In this document: in pieces, positions 30,403 to 39,656 of the stretch | Numbering within the stretch: position 1 is the first letter of the stretch | Layout: every line of letters begins with the position of its first letter | Source: Arthrobacter cupressi | GTDB lineage: Bacteria; Actinomycetota; Actinomycetes; Actinomycetales; Micrococcaceae | DNA: 64,000 nt | Assembly (NCBI RefSeq): GCF_900099975.1 | Contig: NZ_FNEI01000010.1 | Location: 62,001-126,000 of the forward strand | Direction of reading: 5' to 3' | Notes under the pieces: generated by a model | The model's database searches: none | What the model saw: only the letters and a program-made list of their open reading frames with translations | What the model was told of the DNA's origin: nothing | Program-made: the position numbers and the translations under genes

Positions 30403-31878
30403 TTAGTTGCCGGTGAGCTTCTCGCGCAGTGCGGCGAGGGCCTCGTCCGAAGCCAGGGTGCCCGAGGAAACCTCGGAAGCAGCCGGCTCGGAGGAGTAGC
30501 TGGTGGCAGCGGACTCGTTGTCGCCGGAAGCGGCGGCAGCGGCGTCGTCAGCAGCGTGCTGGGCAACCTGCTTCTTGTGGGCTTCCCAACGTGCCTGGGC
30601 GTCAGCGTACTGCTGCTCCCATGCGGCGCGCTGTGCTTCGTAGCCTTCGAGCCATTCGTTGGACTCGGGGTCGAAGCCCTCGGGGTACTTGTAGTTGCCC
30701 TCTTCGTCGTACTCGGCGGCCATGCCGTACAGAGCCGGGTCGAACTCGGTGCTGTCGGCGTCAACGCCCTCGTTCGCCTGCTTGAGGGAGAGGGAGATGC
30801 GGCGGCGCTCGAGGTCGATGTCGATGACCTTGACGAACAGTTCGTCGCCAACGGAGACAACCTGCTCAGCCAGTTCAACGTGGCGGACAGCCAGCTCGGA
30901 GATGTGGACCAGGCCTTCGATGCCGTCTTCGACGCGAACGAACGCACCGAACGGAACGAGCTTGGTGACCTTACCCGGAACAACCTGGCCGAGGGCGTGG
31001 GTGCGGGCGAAGGTCTGCCACGGGTCTTCCTGCGTAGCCTTGAGGGACAGGGAGACACGCTCGCGGTCGAGGTCCACTTCGAGGACCTCGACGGTGACTT
31101 CCTGGCCGACCTCGACAACCTCGGACGGGTGGTCGATGTGCTTCCAGGACAGCTCGGAAACGTGGACGAGGCCGTCTACGCCGCCCAGGTCCACGAAGGC
31201 ACCGAAGTTGACGATGGAGGAAACAACGCCGGGACGGACCTGGCCCTTTTCCAGCTTGTTGAGGAAGGTGGAGCGGACCTCGGACTGGGTCTGCTCGAGC
31301 CATGCACGGCGGGACAGCACAACGTTGTTGCGGTTCTTGTCCAGCTCGATGATCTTGGCTTCGATCTGCTGACCGATGTACGGAGCCAGGTCGCGCACGC
31401 GGCGCATTTCGACGAGCGATGCGGGGAGGAAGCCGCGCAGGCCGATGTCGAGGATAAGACCACCCTTGACGACCTCGATGACGGTACCGGTGACAACACC
31501 GTCTTCTTCCTTGACCTTCTCGATGTCGCCCCAGGCGCGCTCGTACTGAGCACGCTTCTTGGAGAGGATCAGGCGGCCTTCTTTGTCTTCCTTGGTGAGC
31601 ACCAGGGCTTCGACCTGATCGCCGACGGCGACAACTTCGCCCGGGTCAACGTCGTGCTTGATGGAAAGCTCGCGGGAGGGGATGACACCTTCGGTCTTGT
31701 AACCGATGTCGAGCAGAACTTCGTCGCGGTCGACCTTGACGACGGTGCCTTCGACGAGGTCACCGTCGTTGAAGTACTTGATGGTGGCGTCGACTGCTGC
31801 GAGGAAGTCCTCGGCGGTGCCGATGTCGTTGATCGCGACGACGGGGGCACCGGGCTTCTCGGTGGAGGTGATGGTCAT
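30403..31878 (-). CDS. rpsA: 30S ribosomal protein S1
   Basis: mRNA-binding protein of the small ribosomal subunit, 491 residues, with four S1 OB-fold domains (starting near residues 40, 125, 210 and 295), recognised by GDLVEGTVVKVDRDEVLLDIG, GVVTGTVIEVVKGG, VRPGVVSSIVNFGAFVDLG and VVPGKVTKLVPFGAFVRVE-type blocks. Four domains plus a disordered acidic, Ala/Ser-rich tail are typical of actinobacteria. ATG start at 31878 with GGAG about ten bases upstream. A long leader of about 130 bases and a strong promoter precede it. Confidence 0.96.
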   Translation of the reverse strand: MTITSTEKPGAPVVAINDIGTAEDFLAAVDATIKYFNDGDLVEGTVVKVDRDEVLLDIGYKTEGVIPSRELSIKHDVDPGEVVAVGDQVEALVLTKEDKEGRLILSKKRAQYERAWGDIEKVKEEDGVVTGTVIEVVKGGLILDIGLRGFLPASLVEMRRVRDLAPYIGQQIEAKIIELDKNRNNVVLSRRAWLEQTQSEVRSTFLNKLEKGQVRPGVVSSIVNFGAFVDLGGVDGLVHVSELSWKHIDHPSEVVEVGQEVTVEVLEVDLDRERVSLSLKATQEDPWQTFARTHALGQVVPGKVTKLVPFGAFVRVEDGIEGLVHISELAVRHVELAEQVVSVGDELFVKVIDIDLERRRISLSLKQANEGVDADSTEFDPALYGMAAEYDEEGNYKYPEGFDPESNEWLEGYEAQRAAWEQQYADAQARWEAHKKQVAQHAADDAAAAASGDNESAATSYSSEPAASEVSSGTLASDEALAALREKLTGN

Positions 31879-32020
31879 GTAGTAGGGGCTCCGTTGTGGA
31901 TAGTATGTCGGTCAGGCAAACCGCCCGCCGCCCGCTTCCGGGCTCCGGGACGCAGCACAAGGCCGGGTCATCCTGAATTGTGGATTGTATTGATCGCGTG
32001 CACGTAGTACACGCCCGTTT

Positions 32021-32050
32021 ATTCTAGTGGTACGCGCCAAGCCCGGTCAA
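32021..32050 (-). promoter_or_regulatory. rpsA promoter
   Basis: On the minus strand, TTGACC (32045-32050) and TAGAAT (32021-32026) are separated by 18 bases. Both hexamers are near the vegetative consensus. The predicted start near 32013 gives an rpsA leader of about 135 bases. Confidence 0.7.
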
Positions 32051-32078
32051 AATCGCCCCGCGCCGCCTGGACAGGTGG

Positions 32079-33377
32079 CTAGAAGTGCGTGGCGCAATGG
32101 GCGGGACGTTCGACGGCGAAGAGCTGCTGGGCGCGGAACGCCGCCCCGGGCACGTGCTCCCGGATGCGCCCGGCTGCCAGCAGCGTGAGCGGGCTAACGG
32201 CACCGAGGTAGATCGAGCCCAGGTCGGCTACGTCGAGGGACAGCTCCGCTGCCGCTCCCTCCGGGGCCGGGAGTACCACCACATTGCTCCCGGAGGCATC
32301 CAGCACCCAGCGGCCGTCAGCGTGTCCGAGTCCGTCGGCGACGTCGAGCACCAGCCGGTCCTTCGCCGCGTAGCTCCTGGCGGACAGCGCCCCGGCAATG
32401 TCCAGGACCCGCAGCCACAGCATGTCCCGGTTGTCCGTATCAGTGACGCAACGCGGGTCGGACAACGCCCAGGCCAGCGGGTCGTTGACCGGAGCATCCT
32501 GCCAGCTGACCTGTTCCACGAGGTCGATGCTGCCCAGGAACTGCCACAGCTCCAGGTACGCGGCGTCGGTTCCGGCCACGAGGTCCAGCACGTCCACGGT
32601 GTAGGGCTTGCTGTCCCAGCCGGCGAACTTGTAGGAAACGTACCCGTCCACGGTGCCATTGGCGTCGTAGTGCAGGGCGCATTTGACGGCACCGTCCTTC
32701 TGGTCGTCCCGGCCCAGTTCGCCGGACGCGCGCTGGCGGTAGGACTCCTGCCGCACGATCGATCCCGGGGTGCTGTGGTGGGCCTGCTCGAAGACGGCCG
32801 GCGCCAGGTCCAGCAAGACCTCGGGGTCCGCTACTTCCACGCTGCCCACGGGCTCGTGCCGCAGCCGGAACTTCGGGCCGGTGTCCACCTTGATGCTCCG
32901 TTCGAAGGTGGCGACGCCGAAACCGAAGCGGCCGTAGATGGAGGCTTCGGAAGCGGTAAGGGCGGCCATGGCGGTTCCGGCGGCCTTCGCCGTGGCGAGA
33001 TCCTCTTCCATCATCCGCCGCAGGAGGCCCTTGCGTCGGTGCGTACCGCGCACCGTGACGGAGGTGATCAGGTGGGTGCGCAACTGCCGGCCGAAGCCGA
33101 TGTTCAGCTCCTTTTCGAAGCTGCCGAACGTTGCCACCGGATGCGCGGCGTCCAGGGCGTGGGGCGGGGTGATGCCTGCCAGGTAGGCGCCGGTGAGCTC
33201 CCGGCCGTCGGCCAGATGCATCGCGATGATTCTGTCGATGAATTCATCGCCCCGCTGTTCCTCATGGAAACCGTGCCCTACGGCGCGGATCCAGTCGCGC
33301 GCCCGGGGGTAGCCGGGTTCGTCCCTGGGTGCGGAATGGAAGCGTTCGATGACGTAATTTTCGATGGGATCTGCCAC
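32079..33377 (-). CDS. Eis-like GNAT N-acetyltransferase
   Basis: Eis-family acetyltransferase of 432 residues. The N-terminal GNAT domain contains the acetyl-CoA loop SVTVRGTHRRKGLLRRMM near residue 105-122 and ASIYGRFGFGVA. A middle GNAT-like domain follows, then an SCP2-like C-terminal domain ending in ATHF; the free C-terminal carboxylate is the general base in Eis proteins. Relatives acetylate aminoglycosides and other amines, but the natural substrate is not known. The start is GTG at 33377. It lies between the polA terminator hairpin and the rpsA promoter and is transcribed toward rpsA. Confidence 0.87.
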   Translation of the reverse strand: MADPIENYVIERFHSAPRDEPGYPRARDWIRAVGHGFHEEQRGDEFIDRIIAMHLADGRELTGAYLAGITPPHALDAAHPVATFGSFEKELNIGFGRQLRTHLITSVTVRGTHRRKGLLRRMMEEDLATAKAAGTAMAALTASEASIYGRFGFGVATFERSIKVDTGPKFRLRHEPVGSVEVADPEVLLDLAPAVFEQAHHSTPGSIVRQESYRQRASGELGRDDQKDGAVKCALHYDANGTVDGYVSYKFAGWDSKPYTVDVLDLVAGTDAAYLELWQFLGSIDLVEQVSWQDAPVNDPLAWALSDPRCVTDTDNRDMLWLRVLDIAGALSARSYAAKDRLVLDVADGLGHADGRWVLDASGSNVVVLPAPEGAAAELSLDVADLGSIYLGAVSPLTLLAAGRIREHVPGAAFRAQQLFAVERPAHCATHF

Positions 33378-33395
33378 CCCATGTAGCCTGCCAGA

Positions 33396-33440
33396 CGCGC
33401 GCAGGGCGCGCCACCATTCCGGCGGCGCGCCCTGCGCGCG
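33396..33440 (-). terminator. polA terminator hairpin
   Basis: Perfect 17-bp GC-only-but-one stem (33396-33412 with 33424-33440) with an 11-base loop, starting 20 bp after the polA stop on the minus strand. No U-tract. It also lies 19 bp upstream of the Eis-like gene. Confidence 0.7.
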
Positions 33441-33459
33441 GTTCCCTGCGGGCCGTGCG

Positions 33460-36285
33460 TCAGTGGCCGGCGTCGTGCCAGCTGGTCCCGACGCCGATCT
33501 GGACGTCCAGCGGAACGCTCAACTGTGCTGCCGAACCCATCTGTTCAGCCACCAGCTTTTCAACTGCCTCCCGCTCGCCCGGGGCGACCTCGAGGACGAG
33601 TTCGTCGTGGACCTGCAGGAGCATGCGCGACTTCAGGCCCTGGCCGGCCAGTTCTGCGGACACGCCGAGCATGGCGCGCTTGATGATGTCCGCGGCCGAG
33701 CCCTGGATGGGCGAGTTCAGGGCGATGCGCTCGGCCAGTTCGCGGTGCTGCCGGTTGGTGCTGGTGAGGTCCGGCAGGTACCGGCGGCGGCCCTCGATGG
33801 TGGAGGTGTAGCCGTCAACGCGGGCCTGTTCGACGACGCCGCGCAGGTAGTCGCGCACGGCGCCGAAGCGGTCGAAGTAGTCCTTCATCAGCGAGCGGGC
33901 CTCGTCCACCGAGATTTCCAGCTGCTTGGACAGGCCGAACGACGTCAGGCCGTACGCCAGGCCGTAGGACATGGCCTTGACCTTGGAGCGCATGGCGCTG
34001 GTGACGTCTTCCGGTGCCACGTTGAAGATATGCGAACCGACGTAGCGGTGCAGGTCTTCGCCTTCCTTGTAGGCCTGGATCAGCCCTTCGTCGCCGGAGA
34101 GGTGGGCCATGATGCGCATTTCGATCTGCGAGTAGTCGGCGGAGAGCAGGCATTCATAGCCTTCGCTGACCACGAAGATCCCGCGGACCCGGCGGCCTTC
34201 CTCGCTGCGGACCGGGATGTTCTGCAGGTTCGGGTTGTTCGAGGAGATGCGACCGGTGGCGGCAACGTTCTGCGCGTAGTCGGTGTGGATGCGGCCGTCC
34301 TCGGCCACCGACTTCTTGAGGGTCTCCACCATCTGGGCGAGCTTGGAGGATTCGCGGTGGGCCATGAGCTGGACCAGGAATTCATGCCCGGTCTTTTCCA
34401 GGAGGGCCTTCAGCGAGGCCGCATCCGTGGTGTAGCCGGACTTGATCTTCTTGGTCTTCGGCAGCCCGAGCTCTTCGAAAAGCACGGTCTGCAGCTGCTT
34501 GGGCGAACCCAGGTTCACCTCGTGCCCGATCGCGGCGAACGCCTGTTCCTGGGCGTGCTGGACCACCTTGGAGAGATCGGCGAGCTGTTCGTTCATCCGG
34601 TCCAGGGACACGCCGATGCCGGCCAGTTCCATGTCCGCCAGCACCCGCGCGACGGGCAGCTCGAGGGTGGTCAGCAACGCACCCGCCTGCCGGTCGCTGA
34701 GTTCCTTTTCGAAGTGCTTGCTGAGGGTGTGCACGACGGCGGCCTGCCGCACGAGCTCCGTGGCGGCGGCGCCGTCCGGGCCGTCCCCGAGGTCGAGCTC
34801 GAGCTGCCCGGACGCGGACACAGCGGGAGCCAGGGCGATCTTCAGGTGGTGCTGGGCGAGCTCCGCCAGCTCGTAGCTGCGGCGGTCCGGTTCGATGAGG
34901 TACCCGGAGATGGCGGTGTCATCCACCACGCCTTCCAGGCCGAGGCCCCGGTAGTACAGGGCCTTCAGGGCGGCCTTGAACTCGTGCATCACCTTGGCTT
35001 CTTCGGGGTCCTGCAGCCAGGCGGCGAGCACGGACTCGGCGGCGGCATCGAGCCTGGACAGTTCCACGAAGGCTGCCCCGTTGGCCCGCACGACCGCGAG
35101 GGCCTCGGCGTCGTTCCCGATGCGCCCGGGGGCCAGCTGCACGGCCAGCGCGGACCGCATCCCGGAGCCGGCCGCGAAGAATTCCTGCAGCCCGGCGGCG
35201 TCTTCCAGGACGGCAAACTCCGGCGCCTCGATGGTGTCCGGGGCTTCGCCGGCGGTGTCGGAGCCGTAGAGGTCGAACAAGCGCGTGCGGAGTGTCTTGA
35301 ATTCGAGTTCGTCGAAGAGTTCTTCGATCTCCTTGCGGATGGGCCGCGGTTCTTCGAGGTCCCCCAGGCCGACCGGGAGGTCCAGGTCTTTCAGGAGGTG
35401 GTTGAGGCGCCGGTTCCGCTTGACGGCGTCGATGTTTTCGCGAAGGGCCCCGCCCACCTTGCCGCCGATGGCGTCCAGGTTTTCCAGGATGCCTTCGAGG
35501 CCGCCGTAGAGGTTGATCCATTTGGCTGCGGTCTTGGGCCCGACGCCGGGGACGCCGGCGAGGTTGTCCGCGGACTCCCCCACCAGGGCGGCGAGGTCCG
35601 AGTAGCGTGACGGGGCGACAAAGTACTTTTCCTCGATGGCGGCGGCGTCCATGCGCGGGATGTCGGAGACGCCCTTCCGGGGGTACAGCACGAAGACGTT
35701 GTCCGTGATGAGCTGGAAGGAGTCGCGGTCGCCTGAAACGAGAAGCACCTCGAAGCCGGCCGCCTCGCCCTGGGCCGCGAGCGTGGCAAGGATGTCGTCC
35801 GCTTCGTAGCCGGGCATCTTGATGGTCGTGATGCCCCAGGCGTGCATGACGCGTTCGATCAGGCCGATCTGGCCGCCGAACTCCGCCGGGGTCTCGTTGC
35901 GGCCGCCCTTGTATTCGCTGTACTCGGCTTTGCGGAAGGTGGTGTCGTCCGAGACATCGAAGGCCACGGCCACGTGGGTCGGCTTTTGGTCGCGGATGAG
36001 GTTGATCAGCATCGAGGTGAAGCCGTGGACGGCGTTGGTGTGCTGGCCCGCGGAGGTGGCGAAATTTTCGGCCGGCAATGCGTAGAAGGCGCGGAATGCC
36101 ATCGAGTGCCCGTCGAGCACCAGCAGCCGGGACCGCCCGCCGGCGCTGGTTCCCGGAACGGCGTCCGGGCGGGTGGCGGTGGGGGCCGGCACAACGTCCG
36201 CTGTTCCGGCGACGGGGATTTCGATGGATGGGTCTTCGATGGCCTGGTTTTCGACGGTACCGGCCGGTTTGGTTGTTTCGCTCAC
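33460..36285 (-). CDS. polA: DNA polymerase I
   Basis: Repair and Okazaki-fragment polymerase, 941 residues. The N-terminal 5'-3' nuclease (about residues 50-340) shows VLDGHSMAFRAFYALP, PGYEADDILATLA, SGDRDSFQLI and GVPGVGPKTAAKWI. The C-terminal polymerase shows DYSQIEMRIMAHLSGD, RSKVKAMSYGLAYGLTSFGL and LLQVHDELVLEV. The middle 3'-5' exonuclease-like domain lacks the catalytic Asp/Glu: the motif equivalent to FDTET reads SALAVQLAP, so proofreading should be absent, as in other actinobacteria. The GTG at 36285 is preferred; an ATG at 36306 overlaps the start of the divergent thioesterase gene. Confidence 0.95.
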   Translation of the reverse strand: MSETTKPAGTVENQAIEDPSIEIPVAGTADVVPAPTATRPDAVPGTSAGGRSRLLVLDGHSMAFRAFYALPAENFATSAGQHTNAVHGFTSMLINLIRDQKPTHVAVAFDVSDDTTFRKAEYSEYKGGRNETPAEFGGQIGLIERVMHAWGITTIKMPGYEADDILATLAAQGEAAGFEVLLVSGDRDSFQLITDNVFVLYPRKGVSDIPRMDAAAIEEKYFVAPSRYSDLAALVGESADNLAGVPGVGPKTAAKWINLYGGLEGILENLDAIGGKVGGALRENIDAVKRNRRLNHLLKDLDLPVGLGDLEEPRPIRKEIEELFDELEFKTLRTRLFDLYGSDTAGEAPDTIEAPEFAVLEDAAGLQEFFAAGSGMRSALAVQLAPGRIGNDAEALAVVRANGAAFVELSRLDAAAESVLAAWLQDPEEAKVMHEFKAALKALYYRGLGLEGVVDDTAISGYLIEPDRRSYELAELAQHHLKIALAPAVSASGQLELDLGDGPDGAAATELVRQAAVVHTLSKHFEKELSDRQAGALLTTLELPVARVLADMELAGIGVSLDRMNEQLADLSKVVQHAQEQAFAAIGHEVNLGSPKQLQTVLFEELGLPKTKKIKSGYTTDAASLKALLEKTGHEFLVQLMAHRESSKLAQMVETLKKSVAEDGRIHTDYAQNVAATGRISSNNPNLQNIPVRSEEGRRVRGIFVVSEGYECLLSADYSQIEMRIMAHLSGDEGLIQAYKEGEDLHRYVGSHIFNVAPEDVTSAMRSKVKAMSYGLAYGLTSFGLSKQLEISVDEARSLMKDYFDRFGAVRDYLRGVVEQARVDGYTSTIEGRRRYLPDLTSTNRQHRELAERIALNSPIQGSAADIIKRAMLGVSAELAGQGLKSRMLLQVHDELVLEVAPGEREAVEKLVAEQMGSAAQLSVPLDVQIGVGTSWHDAGH

Positions 36286-36304
36286 AGGTGCCAGCCTAGT
36301 TGCC

Positions 36305-36772
36305 ATGATGGACAATTTCACGCCGGGCAGGTTCACCGAAGAGCTCATCGCCGCCGGGGTGCCGCAGGAATACCACGGCTGGCTGGAGCGCTACGGCGTG
36401 GGCGCGCTGGTGGTGAAGATGGGCATCAAATTCCTGGAGCTGGGACCGGAGCGCTCAGTCGCCACGATGCCGGTGGAAGGAAACACCCAGGTCGCCGGGA
36501 TCCTGCATGGCGGCGCCCATGTGGTGCTGGCCGAAACCCTGGGATCCTTCGCCGCGTCCTTGCATGCCGGGTCCGGACGCCACGCGGTCGGGATCGAAGT
36601 GGGCGCCACCCACCACCGTTCGGTGGCCGCCGGCCTGGTGACCGGTACGTGCACGGCCATCCACCTCGGCGGCACCCTGGCCACGCACGAGGTGGTCATG
36701 ACGGACGAGGCCGGCCGGCGGCTGTCCACAGCCCGCATCACGAACATGATCCGGGACAACCGGGGCCACTAA
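36305..36772 (+). CDS. hotdog-fold thioesterase, PaaI/YbgC-like
   Basis: Acyl-CoA thioesterase family protein of 155 residues. The active-site helix region NTQVAGILHGGAHVVLAETLG carries the HGG motif of the PaaI group, and the strand VGATHHRSVAAGLVTG is diagnostic. The fold works as a dimer or tetramer in the cytosol. The substrate is probably a CoA thioester, not further assignable. Two adjacent ATG codons stand at 36305 and 36308. The start is only 20 bp from the divergent polA start, and it faces the DHFR-like gene. Confidence 0.86.
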   Translation: MMDNFTPGRFTEELIAAGVPQEYHGWLERYGVGALVVKMGIKFLELGPERSVATMPVEGNTQVAGILHGGAHVVLAETLGSFAASLHAGSGRHAVGIEVGATHHRSVAAGLVTGTCTAIHLGGTLATHEVVMTDEAGRRLSTARITNMIRDNRGH

Positions 36773-36804
36773 GCAAAACAGCCACCCGACGGCGGCTGCC
36801 GTCC

Positions 36805-37359
36805 CTATCGTTCGGCGCCGCCGGGCACGCGGTACCGCAACTCCACGGCCGCCCCGCCGATGGTGCGCGAGGACAGCAACTCGAGCGGCGCCGTCGGGCC
36901 GTCCACGGGGAGCAGTTGCTTGCCCGAGCCGAGGGCCACCGGAATCAGGGTGACGATGATCTCGTCCAGGAGCCGGGCCCGCGCGAACTGGGCGACGAGG
37001 TCTCCGCCGCCCACCAGCCACACGTTGCGGCCGGCCGCGCTGTCGATGAGGTCCTGGCCGAATTCGGCGACGTCGCCGCGGACGAAGGTGACGTCCGCCC
37101 CTTCGGGGGCCGAGTATTCGCGGTGGGTGAAGATCCAGCAGGGCAGGTCCGGGTAGGGCCATTTGCCGGGTTCGTGCCTCAGCAGCCAGCGGTAGGTCTG
37201 GCCGCCCATGACAACGCAGCCGACGCCGGACATGAACTCTTTGTAGCCCTCGCCGACCCCCTCGGTACTGTCGAACTGCAGGAGCCAGCCAAGGTCGTCG
37301 TCGGCGGTGGCGATGAAGCCGTCAAGGGACGATGCCACGTAGTACTGGAAAGCAGACAT
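36805..37359 (-). CDS. dihydrofolate reductase-fold protein (RibD C-terminal-like)
   Basis: RibD_C/DHFR-like protein of 184 residues. Family members bind NADPH and reduce pteridine- or riboflavin-type substrates, but many are unassigned. Seen: YYVASSLDGFIATADDDLGWL at the N-terminus, VVMGGQTYRWLL, NVWLVGGGDLVAQFARARLLDE with the glycine loop, and EIIVTLIPVALGSGKQLL. All fit the DHFR fold; it is not the essential folate enzyme by these motifs. ATG start at 37359. It lies 13 bp downstream of a membrane-protein gene on the same strand and may be cotranscribed with it. Confidence 0.85.
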   Translation of the reverse strand: MSAFQYYVASSLDGFIATADDDLGWLLQFDSTEGVGEGYKEFMSGVGCVVMGGQTYRWLLRHEPGKWPYPDLPCWIFTHREYSAPEGADVTFVRGDVAEFGQDLIDSAAGRNVWLVGGGDLVAQFARARLLDEIIVTLIPVALGSGKQLLPVDGPTAPLELLSSRTIGGAAVELRYRVPGGAER

Positions 37360-37372
37360 GGCCCCAGCGTAC

Positions 37373-38284
37373 TCACCCGGGCGCGGGGTTCCCAGAGGCC
37401 GGATTGCCGTACTCGACCCGGACGCTGCCGTTGTCCGGAAGCACCACCACGCGGCCGTCCTTCAGCGTCCAGCCGTCGTTGAGCAGGAAGATCCGGCCGC
37501 CGCTGACCACCAGAAGGCGCAGCCCGCTGTAGCGGTAGAGCGGCGCGGCCGTGGTGCCGGCGGCCGATTCCAGCACGTTCGGCGCCGACACCGCGAGGCG
37601 CTCCTTGCTGTAGACGACGGCGGTGGGCAGCAGCGCGGACCGCTCCTGGTAGTCGACGGCGGCACCGCGTCCGAGCGCCTGGGCGTAGTCGGCTGTGCCC
37701 CAGAACAGGAGCAGGGTCACCAGGACGAACATGAAGGCACGCTCAAGTCCGCGCGGCGTCAGGACGGGGCTGCGGCCGGTGCGCTGCACGGTGCGCCGGC
37801 GCAGGGCCACACCCCAGCTGCCGATGAGCAGCCCGCCGGCAATGAGATAAGGAACGTAGAGGAGGGTGCGGTCCGGCTGGGACACGGTGACGATCCACAT
37901 CGCCGCGGCAAACAGGTAGCCCGCAGCGGCCATCACCATGGCTCCGTGCCGCACCGTGCGGGGGTAGCGGCCACCGGCAATGACCTTGTTGAGCGCGCGG
38001 TCCGCCATCAGCCAGGCGAGGCCGATCAGCGCCAGCCAGGCCAGCGGACGGAAGAGGGACTGGATGCTTCGCAGGATGAAGTCCTGCACGGAATAGCCGA
38101 AGAGGCTCACGTCCAGGCCCATCGATTTCGCCTGCGCATCGCTGCGGGCCCAGCCGAAGTAGACGAGCAGCGCCGTGGCCACGGTGAGCGGCGGGCCGAT
38201 GACCGAGAGGACTTCCAAGGTGCGCTGCCAGCGGGTGTCAGGCAGTCCCCTGCCGGCGTCCTGCGCTGGTTCCTCCCCGCTCAC
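37373..38284 (-). CDS. membrane protein of unknown function, five predicted helices
   Basis: Unrecognised protein of 303 residues. Five hydrophobic segments lie near residues 27-47, 78-95, 112-133, 140-160 and 182-200. A soluble C-terminal part of about 100 residues follows, with PTAVVYSKERLAV and YSGLRLLVVSGGRIFLLNDGW, probably a small beta-rich domain. The start is GTG at 38284, overlapping the stop of the upstream lipoprotein gene (GTGA), so the two products probably work together at the cell surface. No function is assigned. Confidence 0.75.
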   Translation of the reverse strand: MSGEEPAQDAGRGLPDTRWQRTLEVLSVIGPPLTVATALLVYFGWARSDAQAKSMGLDVSLFGYSVQDFILRSIQSLFRPLAWLALIGLAWLMADRALNKVIAGGRYPRTVRHGAMVMAAAGYLFAAAMWIVTVSQPDRTLLYVPYLIAGGLLIGSWGVALRRRTVQRTGRSPVLTPRGLERAFMFVLVTLLLFWGTADYAQALGRGAAVDYQERSALLPTAVVYSKERLAVSAPNVLESAAGTTAAPLYRYSGLRLLVVSGGRIFLLNDGWTLKDGRVVVLPDNGSVRVEYGNPASGNPAPG

Positions 38285-39309
38285 GGACCGTCCGTTCCGG
38301 TGCTGCCGTCAGTTCCGGTGCTGTCTTTTCCCGTGTCACCGGACGGCGCGGGGCTCTCCGGTCCCGGGGACTCTGTCCCGCCTGGTCCAGTGGTGCCGGT
38401 CCCACCGCCGGTGGGCGCGCCGTCGTCGTAGAAGAACTGCACCTCGCCGGGCGCCTCCAGGGTGTCCTCAATCGAAATGGCGATCGAGTCCTTGTCCCCG
38501 GCCGGCGGGGTCTTGAAGTAGAAGGGGCCATAATCGCCGTCCACGCTGCGGATCTCCACACCGGATTCCTGGCCGTCGATCCGGACCCCGGAGACACGCA
38601 CGTAGTAGCCGTCGAGCCGAACCCACGTGCCTCCGGCCCGCGGACCGGAAGGCCGGTCCAGGCCTGGCACCGGGACGAAGTTTTCGTCAACCACTGTCAG
38701 GCCGCTGAGCCGCCGCGGGCAGGCTTCCCCGCTGCCCGGTTCCAGCGCCACCGGAGCGGCCGGGTTGCTGTTGTGGTACTCGACGGCGCTCCGGGCGACG
38801 GCGAGGACGGCCAGTTCCAGGCAACGGCCTTCCGGGAGCGGCTGGACAGCGGCCAACGCGGACGACGCGTCCTGCCAGTGCGCCGCGGTCCCGTCCCGCA
38901 GGGCGTAGCAGACGGCGCCGGCGGCCCGCCAGACGTCCTTGAAGGTGGTGCCGTCGACGCCGTCGCGGAGCTGGTCGCAATCACGGCCCTGCGCGAACAG
39001 GTACATCCGCCCTTCCTGGGGATCGTTGGGGCCGATCGGACCGATCGGGATCCATCGGAGCACCGGCGCCGCGGAAGGAGGCGGAACGTCAGGGGCGGGT
39101 GGTCCCGGCACGGGCCGGACGGTGGGCTCCAGCGGGGACGGTTCGCTGCCGCCCGTCCCGGACGTGGTGAGGCCGGGAGTCTGCTGCGTTCCGGCGCTTT
39201 CGCTTGCAGCAGGCGGACCGCACGACACCAAGGCGAGGGCTGCCACGGCAGCCACGATCACCGGTAGGAAGGTTCCGGCAGCGCCGGTCCGCCTCGGCCG
39301 TCCGAACAT
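38281..39309 (-). CDS. putative lipoprotein of unknown function
   Basis: Protein of 342 residues. Residues 1-30 form a lipoprotein signal peptide (Arg-rich start, hydrophobic VIVAAVAALALVSC; lipobox LVSC with Cys30), so it should be anchored outside the membrane. A Ser/Thr/Pro-rich linker follows, then a domain with four Cys that may pair (CDQL, VCYAL, CLELA, CPRRL). A later segment, GGTWVRLDGYYVRVSGVRI, loosely recalls TIG/IPT immunoglobulin-like domains. The C-terminal about 50 residues are a Gly/Thr/Pro/Ser-rich disordered tail. It overlaps the downstream membrane protein by 4 bp. Confidence 0.75.
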   Translation of the reverse strand: MFGRPRRTGAAGTFLPVIVAAVAALALVSCGPPAASESAGTQQTPGLTTSGTGGSEPSPLEPTVRPVPGPPAPDVPPPSAAPVLRWIPIGPIGPNDPQEGRMYLFAQGRDCDQLRDGVDGTTFKDVWRAAGAVCYALRDGTAAHWQDASSALAAVQPLPEGRCLELAVLAVARSAVEYHNSNPAAPVALEPGSGEACPRRLSGLTVVDENFVPVPGLDRPSGPRAGGTWVRLDGYYVRVSGVRIDGQESGVEIRSVDGDYGPFYFKTPPAGDKDSIAISIEDTLEAPGEVQFFYDDGAPTGGGTGTTGPGGTESPGPESPAPSGDTGKDSTGTDGSTGTDGP

Positions 39310-39434
39310 GGCCCCACACCTGCCCCAGGGCGGCGCAATGGCCCCCGGACAGGGGGCCGGTCAGCTTGCGCAGCTACACAGCAGATTATTCTCCCGAATG
39401 GACTGAACAGCCAGAGTCAGGGCGGAACCGGAGG

Positions 39435-39656
39435 CTACTTGCTGAAGTACGGGACGATCAGGTAGATCCCGAAGAGCACGGCAGCGCCGCACGCCGCGAA
39501 GCACAGGTAGGCCAGGGAGCGCAGCACCACGGGCGCCCGGTTTCCGGCGTCGGCGGCCACGGCGGTCAGGCGCACGCCGAGGGAATACAGGACCACCAGG
39601 ACGACTGCGGAAACCAAGGTGGCTCCGGCTACCTGGAGCAGTTCCAACCACTTCAT
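39435..39656 (-). CDS. small membrane protein in operon with pit
   Basis: Small protein of 73 residues with two predicted membrane helices (about 10-31 and 47-68) and a short polar loop (VAADAGNRAP). ATG at 39656 overlaps the stop of the phosphate transporter gene (ATGA), so it is translationally coupled to it. Not recognised beyond that; it may be an accessory subunit of the transporter, an inference from position only. The gap to the lipoprotein gene (39310-39434) holds nothing I can assign. Confidence 0.75.
   Translation of the reverse strand: MKWLELLQVAGATLVSAVVLVVLYSLGVRLTAVAADAGNRAPVVLRSLAYLCFAACGAAVLFGIYLIVPYFSK

Noticed and set aside
31760..31960. Small upstream frame in the rpsA leader
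   Set aside because: Overlaps the S1 start out of frame, has no ribosome-binding site and no conserved motif; considered a shadow.
33364..35610. 748-codon plus-strand frame opposite polA
   Set aside because: Antisense to the clear polymerase domain; no motif or ribosome-binding site.
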